Part shown: piece by piece, positions 31,669 through 42,120 of the stretch
Numbering within the stretch: the first letter of the stretch is position 1
Layout of the letters: every line of letters begins with the position of its first letter
DNA from: Panorpa germanica
Taxonomy: Eukaryota; Arthropoda; Insecta; Mecoptera; Panorpidae
DNA: 64,000 nt
Assembly (NCBI GenBank): GCA_963678705.1
Contig: OY783205.1
Location: 6,014,001 to 6,078,000 of the forward strand
Direction of reading: 5' to 3'
Made by a program: the position numbers and the translations under genes
Notes under the pieces: model-generated
The model's input: the letters and a program-made list of their open reading frames with translations, nothing else
The model's database searches: none
What the model was told of the DNA's origin: nothing

Positions 31669-32010
31669 TTATAGAGGTCGGACTTTTGGTAACGAGTGCT
31701 TTGTATTTTGCTGCACTACAGCCCCAAATACCGTACCTGTATAACATCTACGGTTCGTAAAATGAATCGCCTTGCCCGCAACGAATTTGACAACAACGAA
31801 AAACAACTGTTCCACGGTATTACTATCTACGTCATAAATTAATGATCTAAGATCCCTGGCTAAGCTTTCTATAATTTGTGTTAATTTTTGGAAAAATCCA
31901 CTACCTTTAAATTTCAATACTGGCACAAGTGGTTGTTCACCGTTTGAACCTTGACAGAAATAATCAGCACATTTATCGTATTGGCCAAAAACATGAAAGT
32001 TACAGTTTTC
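31669..32010 (-). pseudogene. Fragment of an uncharacterised transposon-associated protein
   Basis: The minus-strand frame from about 32010 reads NCNFHVFGQYDKCADYFC, then SLARDLRSLIYDVDSNTVEQ and VVVKFVAGKAIHFTNRR. From memory this matches a multicopy insect/cnidarian protein family (H.FG.H..C...FC, SLI.NVD.N..E.FN, AKF.GGKRI) found next to YqaJ-type nucleases in repetitive loci. A few residues deviate (for example FF for FN). Remnant only; no element ends were found. Confidence 0.5.
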
Positions 32011-32549
32011 TACATCATTTTTTTAAATTATTGATTTGCTCTACACGGGTACAATTCTCGTGTTTGAATCTATTATTGTATTTGAATCTATAACTTTTAT
32101 AAATGTTCTAATATAAAATTTTAAAACTCTACTTTATTATTTATTTATAAGTTTTGCATTTCCCGTCAATCATCGATAAAAAATACTGACGTTCAGTTTA
32201 CATAAATTACACAAAGAACAAGGGTTTTGCAAAGTTCTGTCGCTTAGTGCCTTGCAATAGCTAATGTACATTGGCGTTTATAGTTTATTTGGGGTGTTTT
32301 TATTATATTTTATTACTAGTACAGATTGGTGCGATTTAAACATGCGATACTAATAAAACCCTTGCTTATGCTATTTTTAAAATTCTGGGTAGTATTTTTG
32401 TGAAACAAAAATGTGTCAAGCCAAGTCGGTCTTTATCAAAGAGAACTTGAATATGGTCCCGAACAATAGGGTCGTAAAAATATTTTAAAATGGATTTTAA
32501 ATGGACAAATGAAATTTGTATAAATTTGATTGAAAATTATAAACAATAT

Positions 32550-33371
32550 TGTTGTGAGTACGATTCGAGGGCGGATGTTACACCTGACATCAATGTTGTA
32601 AAAAGAGGTCTGATGCTCGTTCTAGAAGGAGATTACTCAGCTTGCTAATACATTCCGCAGGGATGCTAGTTTCTGGAAGTAGATTCTTCAGCTGACGATC
32701 ATCCACCTTCTTGAATCACTCACGTTGATAAGAATTTAGTCTTTTAAGATGATTAACAGGATTCTTGTTTAGACGGTGTATTGTTGCAATTTGAGAATAC
32801 TTGAGCGGCCTAAAGTATAACCTCGTTGCAACATACGACGGTTGAACAATTAGTATCTTTTAAATACTATTAATACAAACACTTTTATTAAAATATATCA
32901 TTTATTCGTTGTAATATTATATCTGCTTACTTAATTACAATAGTATTTTATTAGATTAATAAAGATGTCAGATATAAAACAAAATGTAATTCTAGTGTTA
33001 TAATTTGATTAATAGTTAAAACGTGCTCACATAGTACACTTTGATGTTACAATTGGAGTATTGTACGACCGAAGTTACAATTAGTAAACACTTGGTTGAG
33101 ACTCAGGAGAAGACTGGCTTTCTGACTAGCGTACAGATTAATATATAATAATTTATTTCACATCACATAGCGCCAATACTGGGTTACCAGTATTAAAACA
33201 ATATAAAATCTCCACAGACCAGAGTCAATGTTTACAAGCGCTAAATACAAATAATTATTCATTACAATATTAATACTAAAATTAAAGATAACATAATATA
33301 ATTCTTATAAAATAAATAACATTTATATTAAAAATAGAAAGGATAAGTACGACTTATGCGTACTTACAACA
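32550..33371 (-). repeat. 3' LTR (left on the map)
   Basis: TGTTGT...ACAACA. Homologous to 37231-38053. Differences noticed include gtctgatgctcg/gtcggattgtcg and catttattcg/catttatttg. Confidence 0.92.
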
Positions 33372-33688
33372 CCCTTCAACCCTAGAAAAGGAACGCATAT
33401 TAAACAAAACATATGCGTTTCTTTCCAAGAAAAAGAAAAAGGAAGATAGGACGATGTCGTACTATCACAACACCCCCTTCCAAAAAAAAAGGGACACGTA
33501 TAAAAACAAAATATACGAGTTACAATTCTGGAAAAAAAACAAAAAGAGAAGCAAAGTGTCGACAACAATTCTGATCCCATCGTGTAGAGTTGACACTGCT
33601 CCACAAAACAATCATCCCTGACAAAATCCATCTAACACGTCAAGGTTTTGTTGATTGGTACAAAATTTCTTTAATCTATTCCTATTAA

Positions 33689-36217
33689 CTACCGTATATT
33701 TTTTAGGTGAAAAAAAGAATTGACCTTTTTATCAAAATTTAGTTTAACTCTTGGTTTATTACTAGTAAATTTATTTGTAGCTAAATCAGTCGTAGAAGAA
33801 TATTTTGCACCACTAAGTTGGTCTAGTATGTCATGTACAAGGGGCAAAGGATAAACATCACTTGTCGTCTGCTCATTAAGTTTACGATAATCGATTACAA
33901 CGCAAAATTGTTTGTTCCTCGACGCATCTGCTTTTTTAGGTACCATTAACAGAGGTGCGTTAAACTGTGAGTCGCATTTTTCAATAATGTTGTTAGCCAA
34001 CAGTTCTTGAATATGCTTCTCAACAATTTCTTTATGCGCATGAGATAATCTATGCGGCTTAATTTTTACAGGGTTAGGTGAGTCACTCAGTGCACTCGCA
34101 CAAGATAACTTATCTACCGGGAAAAAAAATATGTTATTAAAATTATTACAGATTTCCATTAAATCTGTTAAGTATTTTGAATTAACATTTGAAAAATCTA
34201 TATTATTAAATAAAAGATGTCGTAAGGATCTTTTAGGATCGTTAGGATTTCTTTTCAAAAAATGGTAAAAATTAAATTTATTTATTGGAATAATATCTGG
34301 TTTAAAATTGTCAAGTATTACATCTTTCGCTGAGGAATTAGTTATAGATATATAAAAAATATTATTGACAGGATTAATTAATGCGTTGGCTAAAAAAACT
34401 TCAGGTAGCAATTCCTTGGCTACACAAACTCCTACCGTAGAACCCGACATAGGAATTAATTTCCTAGTACGTGCTGGAACTATGATAATACTGTTTATGT
34501 TCAATAATGGGAATTCAAACATTTTGCCATGTTGTGAGAATTGTACGCTGTTTGTTACCAAATTAATTACTGCTTTAAATGTACGTAAAATATCTAATCC
34601 TATGATTCCATCATGCTTAATGGGGAAATCCTTTGACACAACCTGAAAAGTATGTTTCGACTTATGACTATCTAAAATTATAGAAGTTTTCAGTGAACCT
34701 AAAGTATAAGGCGTGCCTTCAGAAATTCCCTTTAACAAAATTTTAGATGTACTATCTATTTTGATATTATTTTTTAAAATATTTTGTTTAATTAAAGAAA
34801 TTTGAGAACCAGTATCCAATAAAAATGATACAGTCTTTGCTTTGGCTGCGACTATTCTGAATTGAACAGTGTCAGCTGTTTGCTTGGCCTTAACATTTTT
34901 ATTTTTATTGTTACAGTTAAAATTTGTTATATCATTAGTATTTTGTATTTCTTTAATCTCAATATTTTTATTTAAACTATTAAATTTACGTAAATGGTGA
35001 TTATAAAAAGAACGTGAATTATGTTCTATATATATATTTGAATTTTGTTTTGTATTTTTAGTAAAAGATACTTGAGGACCATCAGATTCAAGATGTCTCG
35101 ATCTTTTACAATAAACAGAAGGTTTTGAAAATACCGTAGCTCTCCTACAAATATTAATTTGCGCGACAGGATTTACCGTATCCGCATTTTCCTTCTTGAT
35201 AAAACAATATTTCTCTAAATGACCATTTTTTTTACAATGGTTACAAAAAAAAGTTTTAAATTTTGTTTCGACTTCGTTAGCAAATTGTTCACTTGAAACT
35301 GGTTCACTACTAGAAATAGAATGACTTGTATCTGTTTTAACTTCAACATGCCTTCTTCTTTCTAGAGTGCGCCACCGTGTTTCAAGAAAATTCGTAAAAT
35401 CATTTAAGGTTGGTAATTCAGAAGTATTTCTGTTTTCCCATTCCTTTAATGTGTTAAAATCTAACTTGGTCTTTAAAATATGTATAAAAATAAAATCTGA
35501 ATGATTAGAGTATATTCCTAACTCGGTTAGAGCTCTAATCGACTCATTAATTTCATCTAAAAAATTTTTAATATTAGTTTCTGATTCTAAACGTATAACA
35601 TTGTAGTTTATTAAATTGTTTACACAGGTTTCAATAAGTGCTACCTTGTTATCATAACGTTTACAAAGGATGTTCCAAACAATTTCGTAATTATCATTTG
35701 TTAAAGGATAATTCTTTATGAGTTTGAGTGGTTCTCCTGTCAAATTTAATTTTAAATAGTGCATTTTTTCAATGTTTGATAGTTTGCTATTATTACGAAT
35801 TAAATTTGTAAATAATTCCATGAAACTTTGCCAATTAGTATATTCTCCATCAAAAACGGTTAGTTGCATTGGACTTAAGTTTAAATTTCTTATTGAATCT
35901 ATGCTTTTTGAGTCGTCCACAATATGTGTATCAACCTCAAATGTTTGCTTATAATTCAACAAGTAAATAAGAGTGTCGTCACAAATACTTTCAACTTCCA
36001 TAGACTTACTAACGATAGCCGAAGCTTCTTCATTTTTTAGAGTTGGAAGCAGTGCTTCTACGATACTACTATATTTAACCCAAGCTTTATCTAAGTTTTT
36101 GATTTTTAATTCAACGATGGTTAAGGATGTTGATTGGACTTCTAGATTTTTTGAAAACTCATTAATTAGATTGATTGTATTCTCAACTAATGTGAGGGAA
36201 TGAACGTTCGGTGCCAT
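33689..36217 (-). CDS. Gag-protease ORF with in-frame RT deletion, 842 aa
   Basis: Uninterrupted minus-strand ORF. Residues about 1-290 are a helical Gag of the DUF1759 type (FDGEYTNWQSFMELF, SNIEKMHYLKLNLTGEP, then LPTLNDFTNFLETRWRTLE). A CCHC knuckle CNHCKKNGHLEKYC follows at about 325. An aspartic protease with FLLDTGSQISLI and GIIGLDIL sits at about 465-560. The start of a gypsy RT (NNIIEKCDSQFNAPLLMVPKK, VVIDYRKLNEQT) stops after YSSTTDLA. The next residues, RVKLNFDKKVNS, belong to the integrase tail seen at 24250. The deletion is in frame, so Gag and protease stay translatable while copying would need enzymes from a relative. Confidence 0.9.
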   Translation of the reverse strand: MAPNVHSLTLVENTINLINEFSKNLEVQSTSLTIVELKIKNLDKAWVKYSSIVEALLPTLKNEEASAIVSKSMEVESICDDTLIYLLNYKQTFEVDTHIVDDSKSIDSIRNLNLSPMQLTVFDGEYTNWQSFMELFTNLIRNNSKLSNIEKMHYLKLNLTGEPLKLIKNYPLTNDNYEIVWNILCKRYDNKVALIETCVNNLINYNVIRLESETNIKNFLDEINESIRALTELGIYSNHSDFIFIHILKTKLDFNTLKEWENRNTSELPTLNDFTNFLETRWRTLERRRHVEVKTDTSHSISSSEPVSSEQFANEVETKFKTFFCNHCKKNGHLEKYCFIKKENADTVNPVAQINICRRATVFSKPSVYCKRSRHLESDGPQVSFTKNTKQNSNIYIEHNSRSFYNHHLRKFNSLNKNIEIKEIQNTNDITNFNCNNKNKNVKAKQTADTVQFRIVAAKAKTVSFLLDTGSQISLIKQNILKNNIKIDSTSKILLKGISEGTPYTLGSLKTSIILDSHKSKHTFQVVSKDFPIKHDGIIGLDILRTFKAVINLVTNSVQFSQHGKMFEFPLLNINSIIIVPARTRKLIPMSGSTVGVCVAKELLPEVFLANALINPVNNIFYISITNSSAKDVILDNFKPDIIPINKFNFYHFLKRNPNDPKRSLRHLLFNNIDFSNVNSKYLTDLMEICNNFNNIFFFPVDKLSCASALSDSPNPVKIKPHRLSHAHKEIVEKHIQELLANNIIEKCDSQFNAPLLMVPKKADASRNKQFCVVIDYRKLNEQTTSDVYPLPLVHDILDQLSGAKYSSTTDLATNKFTSNKPRVKLNFDKKVNSFFHLKNIR

Positions 36218-36527
36218 AGTACTTAATTAAAGTTATATATAATATACAGACTAAAGATTATTTTGTACCAATAAACGACTCTCCGAAAAATAGGATTCTG
36301 ACAAGGAAAAATTGTTAGCGAAAACAGTAACTCACAGGAAATTTCCGATGGGGCTCAGACGTTGCAGTTGTAACAGGAAGGTAGTCTCTCTGATTGAACA
36401 GACTGCTATCTAACTGCTTCAGCTCTTTACTTCTCCTTTTCAAAATTCCCTCTCGTTCAAAAAAAGATGTTGTTCTAAAAAAATATTAACATAAATTAGT
36501 ATAATTGCGGAAACAATTATAAAAAAT

Positions 36528-36800
36528 ATTATAGTAAATATGCAAAAGTATTGGATATAATACTATAAAAAATTAATAGCTTCAATGATGGACAAGGATG
36601 CTATAAAAAAATACTTGGATTATAGCAAATATTCAAAAGTATTGAATATAATACTAAAAAAATATCAATAGCCTCATTAACAACGTTGCTACTAAAAAAA
36701 ATGCTTGGATTATAGTAAATATTCAAAAGTACTGAATATAATACTAAAAAAAATGATAGCTTCGTTAAAAATAATGCTATTAATAAAAAAAAATACAATT
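36528..36800 (-). repeat. Three tandem units of about 91 bp in the retroelement leader
   Basis: Units start at 'attatagtaaatatgcaaaagta' (36528), 'attatagcaaatattcaaaagta' (36619) and 'attatagtaaatattcaaaagta' (36709). They lie between the primer-binding site and the ATG of the Gag ORF. Confidence 0.75.
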
Positions 36801-37206
36801 ATCAATTTATAATAATAATTATATACAAAAAAAAAGATACTGTCTTATTATACTTAAAAAAATTCTTTCGATTTTGATCTATACACAGCTGTGTGCAGGG
36901 TTCTGGAGACGATTAACATCGATTTAGATTATTCCATGTGTTCTAGAAGCATCCATCCATTCGCTGGGGGCAAAAGATTTCTTTTTTTCTGGTTCAGCGG
37001 GCTGTAGTTTTGCATCCACCGGACTTGTAGAAAAATTATGTGAAATACAGATGAATTGACGTTCTATCTCGTACTCTTCGGCAATTTTTGGAAATAATCC
37101 ATCGGCGTAGTGGCATCCAGATTAATTGATCTGCATCCAGGTGTAGAATATATAGAAAAAAAATTTTGGGCGTACCTCTTGGATATTTATGTGTAGGAAT
37201 ATCTCT

Positions 37207-37230
37207 TCGAGACCCCACATCTGACACCAA
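37207..37230 (-). promoter_or_regulatory. Primer-binding site (tRNA-Leu type)
   Basis: Reading on the minus strand, the LTR end ACAACA is followed by T-TGGTGTCAGATGTGGGGTC. TGGTGTCAG.AGTGGG is complementary to the 3' end of tRNA-Leu. Confidence 0.7.
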
Positions 37231-38053
37231 TGTTGTAAGTAAGATTCGAAGGGCGGATGTTACACCTGACATCAATGTTGTAAAAAGAGGTCGGATTGTC
37301 GTTCTAGAAGGAGATTACTCAGCTTGCTAATACATCACGCAGTGTTGCTAGTTTCTGGAAGTAGACTCTTCAGCTGACGATCATCCACCTTCTTGAATCA
37401 CTCACGTTGATAAGAATTTAGTCTTTTAAGATGATTAACAGGATTCTTGTTTAGACGGTGTATTGTTGCAATTTGAGAATACTTGAGCGGCCTAAAGTAT
37501 AACCTCGTTGCAACATACGACGGTTGAACAATTAGTATCTTTTAAATACTATTAATACAAACACTTTTATTAAAATATATCATTTATTTGTTGTAATATT
37601 ATATCTGCTTACTTAATTACAATAGTATTTTATTAGATTAATAAAGATGTCAGATATAAAACAAAATGTAATTCTAGTGTTATAATTTGATTAATAGTTA
37701 AAACGTGCTCACATAGTACACTTTGATGTTACAATTGGAGTATTGTACGACCGAAGTTACAATTAGTAAACACTTGGTTGAGACTCAGGAGAAGACTGGC
37801 TTTCTGACTAGCGTACAGATTAATATATAATAATTTATTTCACATCACATAGCGCCAATACTGGGTTACCAGTATTAAAACAATATAAAATCTCCACAGA
37901 CCAGAGTCAATGTTTACAAGCGCTAAATACAAATAATTATTCATTACAATATTAATACTAAAATTAAAGATAACATAATATAATTCTTATAAAATAAATA
38001 ACATTTATATTAAAAATAGAAAGGATAAGTACGACTTATGCGTACTTACAACA
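37231..38053 (-). repeat. 5' LTR (right on the map)
   Basis: Same as 32550-33371 at very high identity; ends are the inverted TGTTGT/ACAACA. Confidence 0.92.
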
Positions 38054-38345
38054 ATATCCATGCCAAAGATATGAAATATAAAAACTGCGAAAGTAAACAC
38101 GACGCTTGGAGAAATATTTGTAAGCAATAAATTATAAAAATAAAAATGAAGTTATTAAAAGAATTCGAAACCTACAAGCGCAGTTTTTTAGAGACCGTTG
38201 GAAATACAAGACTATGAAGAAGTCTGGAGTTGGTGCCAGCTTCATTTCCAAATGGTTTGGATACGATGCGTTATTGTTTCTTCGCGATAAACATAAAGTG
38301 TGTTCCTGTAAGGAAGGAGGGGCTGGGGGAGGTCTTAAAACAATT
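38054..38345 (+). pseudogene. Harbinger MADF protein remnant, copy 2
   Basis: Frames matching copy 1: KDMKYKN, HDAWRNIC, then after a one-base loss NRNLQAQFF-like sequence and GASFISKWFGYDALLFL. A frameshift occurs near 38126. Its N-terminal part is at 32491, across the LTR element. Confidence 0.7.
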
Positions 38346-38442
38346 TAATTATTCTTATAAGTTTAATATCAGGTTTAAAGAAATACAGATTTTAAAAGAA
38401 ATATTACAACTGTTTAATTGTGTTTAAATGAAAGGTAAAAAA

Positions 38443-38845
38443 TTAAAAATTATTTTGCCATGGAAGATATCCAATTGGAGAAACAAAATAATTAGCGAAT
38501 TCTTCTCTGATATCTTTTGCTTCCAAGGATGAATTTCGCGGTACATTTCTGAAAGAATTTAAACTTAAATTTCCTGGATCTGCTCTCCATGTTCCATGTA
38601 TAAATTCCCCTGCATCTATGTCTTCAATGTCATATGTACTTGGAGGATTATTAACTCTTTTAGAAGTCGAACTGTCCCTTAGAAAGTTGTGTAAGCAGAT
38701 GCAAGCCATAACAACATTTACAGCGTTGTCTGGTGCCAAAATCATTGGTTTTCTAAATATTCTAAATTTGCTGGCTAAAATTCCGAAGACATTTTCAGAT
38801 ATTCGTCTTGCTCTACTAAGACGATAGTTAAATATTCTCTTCGCA
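38443..38845 (-). pseudogene. Harbinger transposase C-terminal half, copy 2
   Basis: Minus strand: KRIFNYRLSRARRISENVFGILASKF carries the third catalytic E. Then VNVVMACICLHNFLRDSS, the hallmark C-terminal motif of PIF/Harbinger nucleases, and the tail NVPRNSSLEAKDIREEF. Copy 1 lacks exactly the stretch between SENV and PRNSS. Here the frame starts abruptly at about 38845 because the upstream part is deleted. Confidence 0.85.
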
Positions 38846-38860
38846 GATCCTTTTTCTTTG

Positions 38861-39688
38861 TATAATGGGACCGTTATATATAATAATTAATTTTATTACT
38901 ATTTTATTTACGTGTTACGCACCCGAAACAACTATGATTGGTCATGGTTGTAATTGTATAGAAGGAATCAATGAAATTTGAATGTCTTCCATAAAATATT
39001 GGTAAAGTATGTGGGCTTGAAATGTTTGTTTCCGATTCATGTTATTTGTAATTATTTTCATATAAAATTTAATCCATATTGCTCCTGTTTATTTGCTTGC
39101 CATTTCTTTAAAACATCTACAGATGAGTAGATATACATCTATAGATCAAATATTCAGTTCTTCTTCATTAGTTAAAAAAAAGAATCACCAGTCTATCTCT
39201 TAAAATACGTTGGCTATATCTTAAAATTCGTGGACCGTGTTTTAGTACTTTTCTTTTGTTGATAGACTCCAGCCTTAATGAATCTGTGCCACTAATACAA
39301 GAGTAAATAAATAAAGAGTTTTCTTGATTTTTTAACAATTTATATGTCAGTTGAACCAAGAAATTAATGCAAGATGTTTTTATAGTCAAATTCGGGTTGA
39401 TACTTAACCCACAAAGCAGTCTGATGTATTTCCGTGCTAGAAAAACACTCCCATACACACACACACACTCGTATTTTATAAATTGCCCTACACGTTTCCT
39501 ACTTTTTATTAGTTTAGTAATTCAAAAATATGCGTGCAGGCGGGGATACTGACTACTTTACCAAAAAAAAACATGGCATGGATATATTTTTTTACTCTAA
39601 GGCAATGGTGACGATCCTTTCTATATGTGCTCGCCAGAAAATTACAAATATTTCTTATAGCGTTGCTGGCGTGCCGGACAGTTTTTAA
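38861..39688. other. No recognisable gene
   Basis: AT-rich sequence with a short (CA)n run near 39456. The short ORFs show no domain-like pattern. Confidence 0.6.
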
Positions 39689-40156
39689 TTATGTTAGGAA
39701 AAAATGATAAAAATATAGGTGTTTCAGAATTTTATTTAGACAATTTCTACAAAGAACAAGGGGACTCTGCAAAAATAGAGACTGGACAATATCAAAAAAA
39801 TATTTATACATGTTCGAAATAATGTCCCTAATTAAAATTTCTAATTTAGTTTCAAAAGCTTTAATTATGTCAAACATTATAATAATTGTCTTATTAGTGA
39901 GTAAAAAATCAGTAAAAAGTCAGTAAAAAATATGAGTATGAAAATTATTGAACGATTATCCATAAATTTCAATAGAGATGTTTACTTGAGTATCTCTAAG
40001 TTTAATTTCTCGAGCAATAAATTCTTTTTGTGGTTCTTTACTTTTTTCAGAGGACGATTTATAAATTGTTTCAAAGTGCCGTTTTACTGACGATGTTCTG
40101 TAGACTACTGTCCCAGGACATAAAACAGATACTGCATTGTTGCCTTTGTTGATCAT
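39689..40156 (-). pseudogene. Decayed hAT-type transposase remnant
   Basis: Minus strand. The right part reads VLCPGTVVYRTSSVKRHFETIY, like the zinc-finger segment C...C...S.LKRHFET.H of hAT proteins. Some 100 bases further, IIKAFETKLEILIRDI resembles the following helical region. Cysteine/histidine pairs are incomplete and the frames are broken, so only a remnant is left. Confidence 0.5.
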
Positions 40157-40772
40157 GCCATACTAACCGGTCCACCAATTATGGAATTGACTACTGCTCA
40201 ATTCTGATCATTCTTGTCTTTTATTTTCATTAAGTAACAATGCAACTAGCTGTAATAAAATTTCATTAATATATATTAATTATTTCATTAATAGGTATAC
40301 TATTAATATAATAAAAATATTTATTTAAAAATATATGAGAAAAACGTTTTAAGAATATGATAATAAATTAAATTATCTTTAATTCTATAGTCGGGTAATA
40401 ATTCCAGGAATTTATTACCCGACTGAATTTTACTGACATTATCTAGTTTAGACACTATCACCTACCCAGCTACCCAGATAATAAACCCAGATAAACTCAG
40501 GTAAAGTTTTCTTGAAAAACTTTCCTACCACTGCAAACGATCTTTATTTTACACGGTACTTTGTCCTTTATGTTAATATTTCACTACCTGGCCTATATGT
40601 AAGTACACAAGTACTCGAATGTACACTTTGCACCTTACCTTACCTTACCCTTACACATTAACATTTGTAGCGCATTAGTCATAGATTCCAAGGCGCCACA
40701 TAAAGTTTGTGGCATAACAGAATTTGAGGTTTACACTATTTATCTCTGATTTTCTCACTGAAGAATTTTACA
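40157..40772. other. Intergenic, with one strong hairpin
   Basis: AT-rich upstream region of the PPP1R15-like gene. Apart from the hairpin at 40389-40424 and short 'accttacctt' repeats (about 40632) I see nothing coding. Confidence 0.6.
40389..40424. repeat. Perfect 13-bp inverted repeat (hairpin)
   Basis: AGTCGGGTAATAA - ttccaggaat - TTATTACCCGACT. Confidence 0.85.
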
Positions 40773-40782
40773 ATATAAAAAG
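40773..40782 (+). promoter_or_regulatory. Candidate TATA box
   Basis: ATATAAAAAG, about 106 bp upstream of the ATG at 40888; a transcription start about 30 bp downstream would give a short 5' leader. Confidence 0.5.
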
Positions 40783-40887
40783 GGTTACCGAGTCATTTTC
40801 GTCACTTATCATTTGAACTTCAAGCAGATAGCCACGCAGACGTATTTTTAATTCGACATCTTCTTACTATCAGTAATATTTGTAAAA

Positions 40888-41816
40888 ATGTTCAGAACGT
40901 TTCCAGTACAAGGAAATTCATTGGGGGACATTTCAATGGTAAGTGTTAAATATCTAGTTTGCATTATTTGATAAATTCTCTTCTCTTTTTATTGTGGATT
41001 AATATTTATTACATATAGTTCCGTATAATTTGTACTTATATAAGCTTTCTTTATTTTTAGAGATTACTTGAAATGGAATTTGAAAGACTTGTAGTTAAAA
41101 ACAAAATGAAATCCGATTTACTAAAAACCACCCCTAATAAGAATCACTATAAAACGAAAAAAAGCGTGAGATTCAACTTAACCCCAACGTACCGCGTTAT
41201 GAGAGTTTGGACATTCGCTCATCGGGAAGCAAGAAAACCGAATTGGAAGGTTATTGAAGAGAATATGATGAAAATGAAAATTAATCCAGATTTACTTATC
41301 GACGACGAAAACATTATAACTTGTGACACCACTAAGAGAAATATGAAGGAGAAACCGACTCCTACTTACCACGTGTGTAAAATCAAGGAATTCGCCCTTC
41401 TTGAAGCTAAGAGGTTTAACTGGATGATTAATTCAACAATTTTTCCAAAGAAATCGATTATTCCAGTTTTTGTTCCTCCAGTAGAAAATCTGGATGAAAT
41501 AACTGAAAGGCCTAAAGAAGAACTGCTCAAAGTTAAGAAGCGCGTCACGTTCAATCTGACGCCGACGTACCACATAATGACAGTCTGGTCCTTCGCCTAC
41601 CGACAAGCAAGAATGTTCGACAATCGAAAGTTTTTACTCAGTCTCCTTAAAAAGTTAGATGTCGAGAATAATGTTTTGGATGCTGAACAAGACTTAAGTC
41701 ACATTTTGTCTTTAAAGCAAAGGAAGAAAATATTCAAAGAAAGATTTTATAACAGTAGATTTATACGTCTAATGAACAGAATTTCAAAAAATAAATGTTT
41801 TAAATTGCCTTTGTAG
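40888..41816 (+). CDS. PPP1R15/GADD34-like protein with triplicated module, 268 aa, two exons
   Basis: Exon 1 is 40888-40938 (17 codons, donor GTAAGT). Exon 2 is 41061-41816, after the acceptor ending TTATTTTTAG; phases match and the frame is open. Three related blocks occur at about residues 43-75, 108-132 and 168-198: KKSVRFNLTPTYRVM then VWTFAHREAR; KPTPTYHVCKIKEFALLEA; KKRVTFNLTPTYHIM then VWSFAYRQAR. K-V-x-F followed by W..A.R.AR is the PP1-binding and eIF2alpha-phosphatase region of PPP1R15 proteins. The tail ILSLKQRKKIFKERF also resembles the end of that domain. If so, it would direct PP1 to dephosphorylate eIF2alpha. The middle block has lost its RVxF motif. The family assignment is by motif memory. 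Confidence 0.62.
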
Positions 41817-42120
41817 TATCTGAATAATAATGTAGTTTTATATGTCTAAAATTAATTGTCTTTATTTTTAAATCTTGTAATTAATGACATTTTATAAAAA
41901 AAAACTATATTTTTAATTGCAATTAATTATAGAATTATGAAAGAGTTAAAATTATAAAATAATTTTTTTTTCAATATAAAATTAAAAAAACAACACCTAA
42001 AAAATGAGTTCCCAACACCATTATTATATGAAATAATATTTGTACATAAATACAATCATTGATATGTGGCGTAGTTTTAGTGATTTCTCAAAAGTATCCT
42101 TCAGACTTCCAAAAGTATCC

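Larger units (their letters stand above)
32550..38053 (-). mobile_element. Young non-autonomous LTR retrotransposon (gag-protease only)
   Basis: LTRs of about 822 bp (32550-33371 and 37231-38053) start TGTTGT and end ACAACA and are nearly identical, with only scattered differences seen. The ATAT target duplication (32546-32549 and 38054-38057) can be checked against the empty site in Harbinger copy 1 ('gacaatattcatg'). On the minus strand the order is LTR, tRNA-Leu-type PBS, 1-kb leader, one 842-codon ORF, purine-rich tract, LTR. Most of RT and all RNase H and integrase core are deleted. Confidence 0.92.
32319..38860. mobile_element. PIF/Harbinger element, copy 2, split by an LTR element and 3'-truncated
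   Basis: Begins GTACAGATTGGTGCGATTT-AAACATGCGATACTAATAAAACCC, matching copy 1 at about 24856. It runs through the MADF start (32491, MDFKWTNEI, without copy 1's first stop), is interrupted at 32550-38053, and resumes with the MADF remainder (38058 on) and the transposase C-terminus. Homology ends near 38860 inside the transposase, so the right TIR is gone. Confidence 0.8.
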
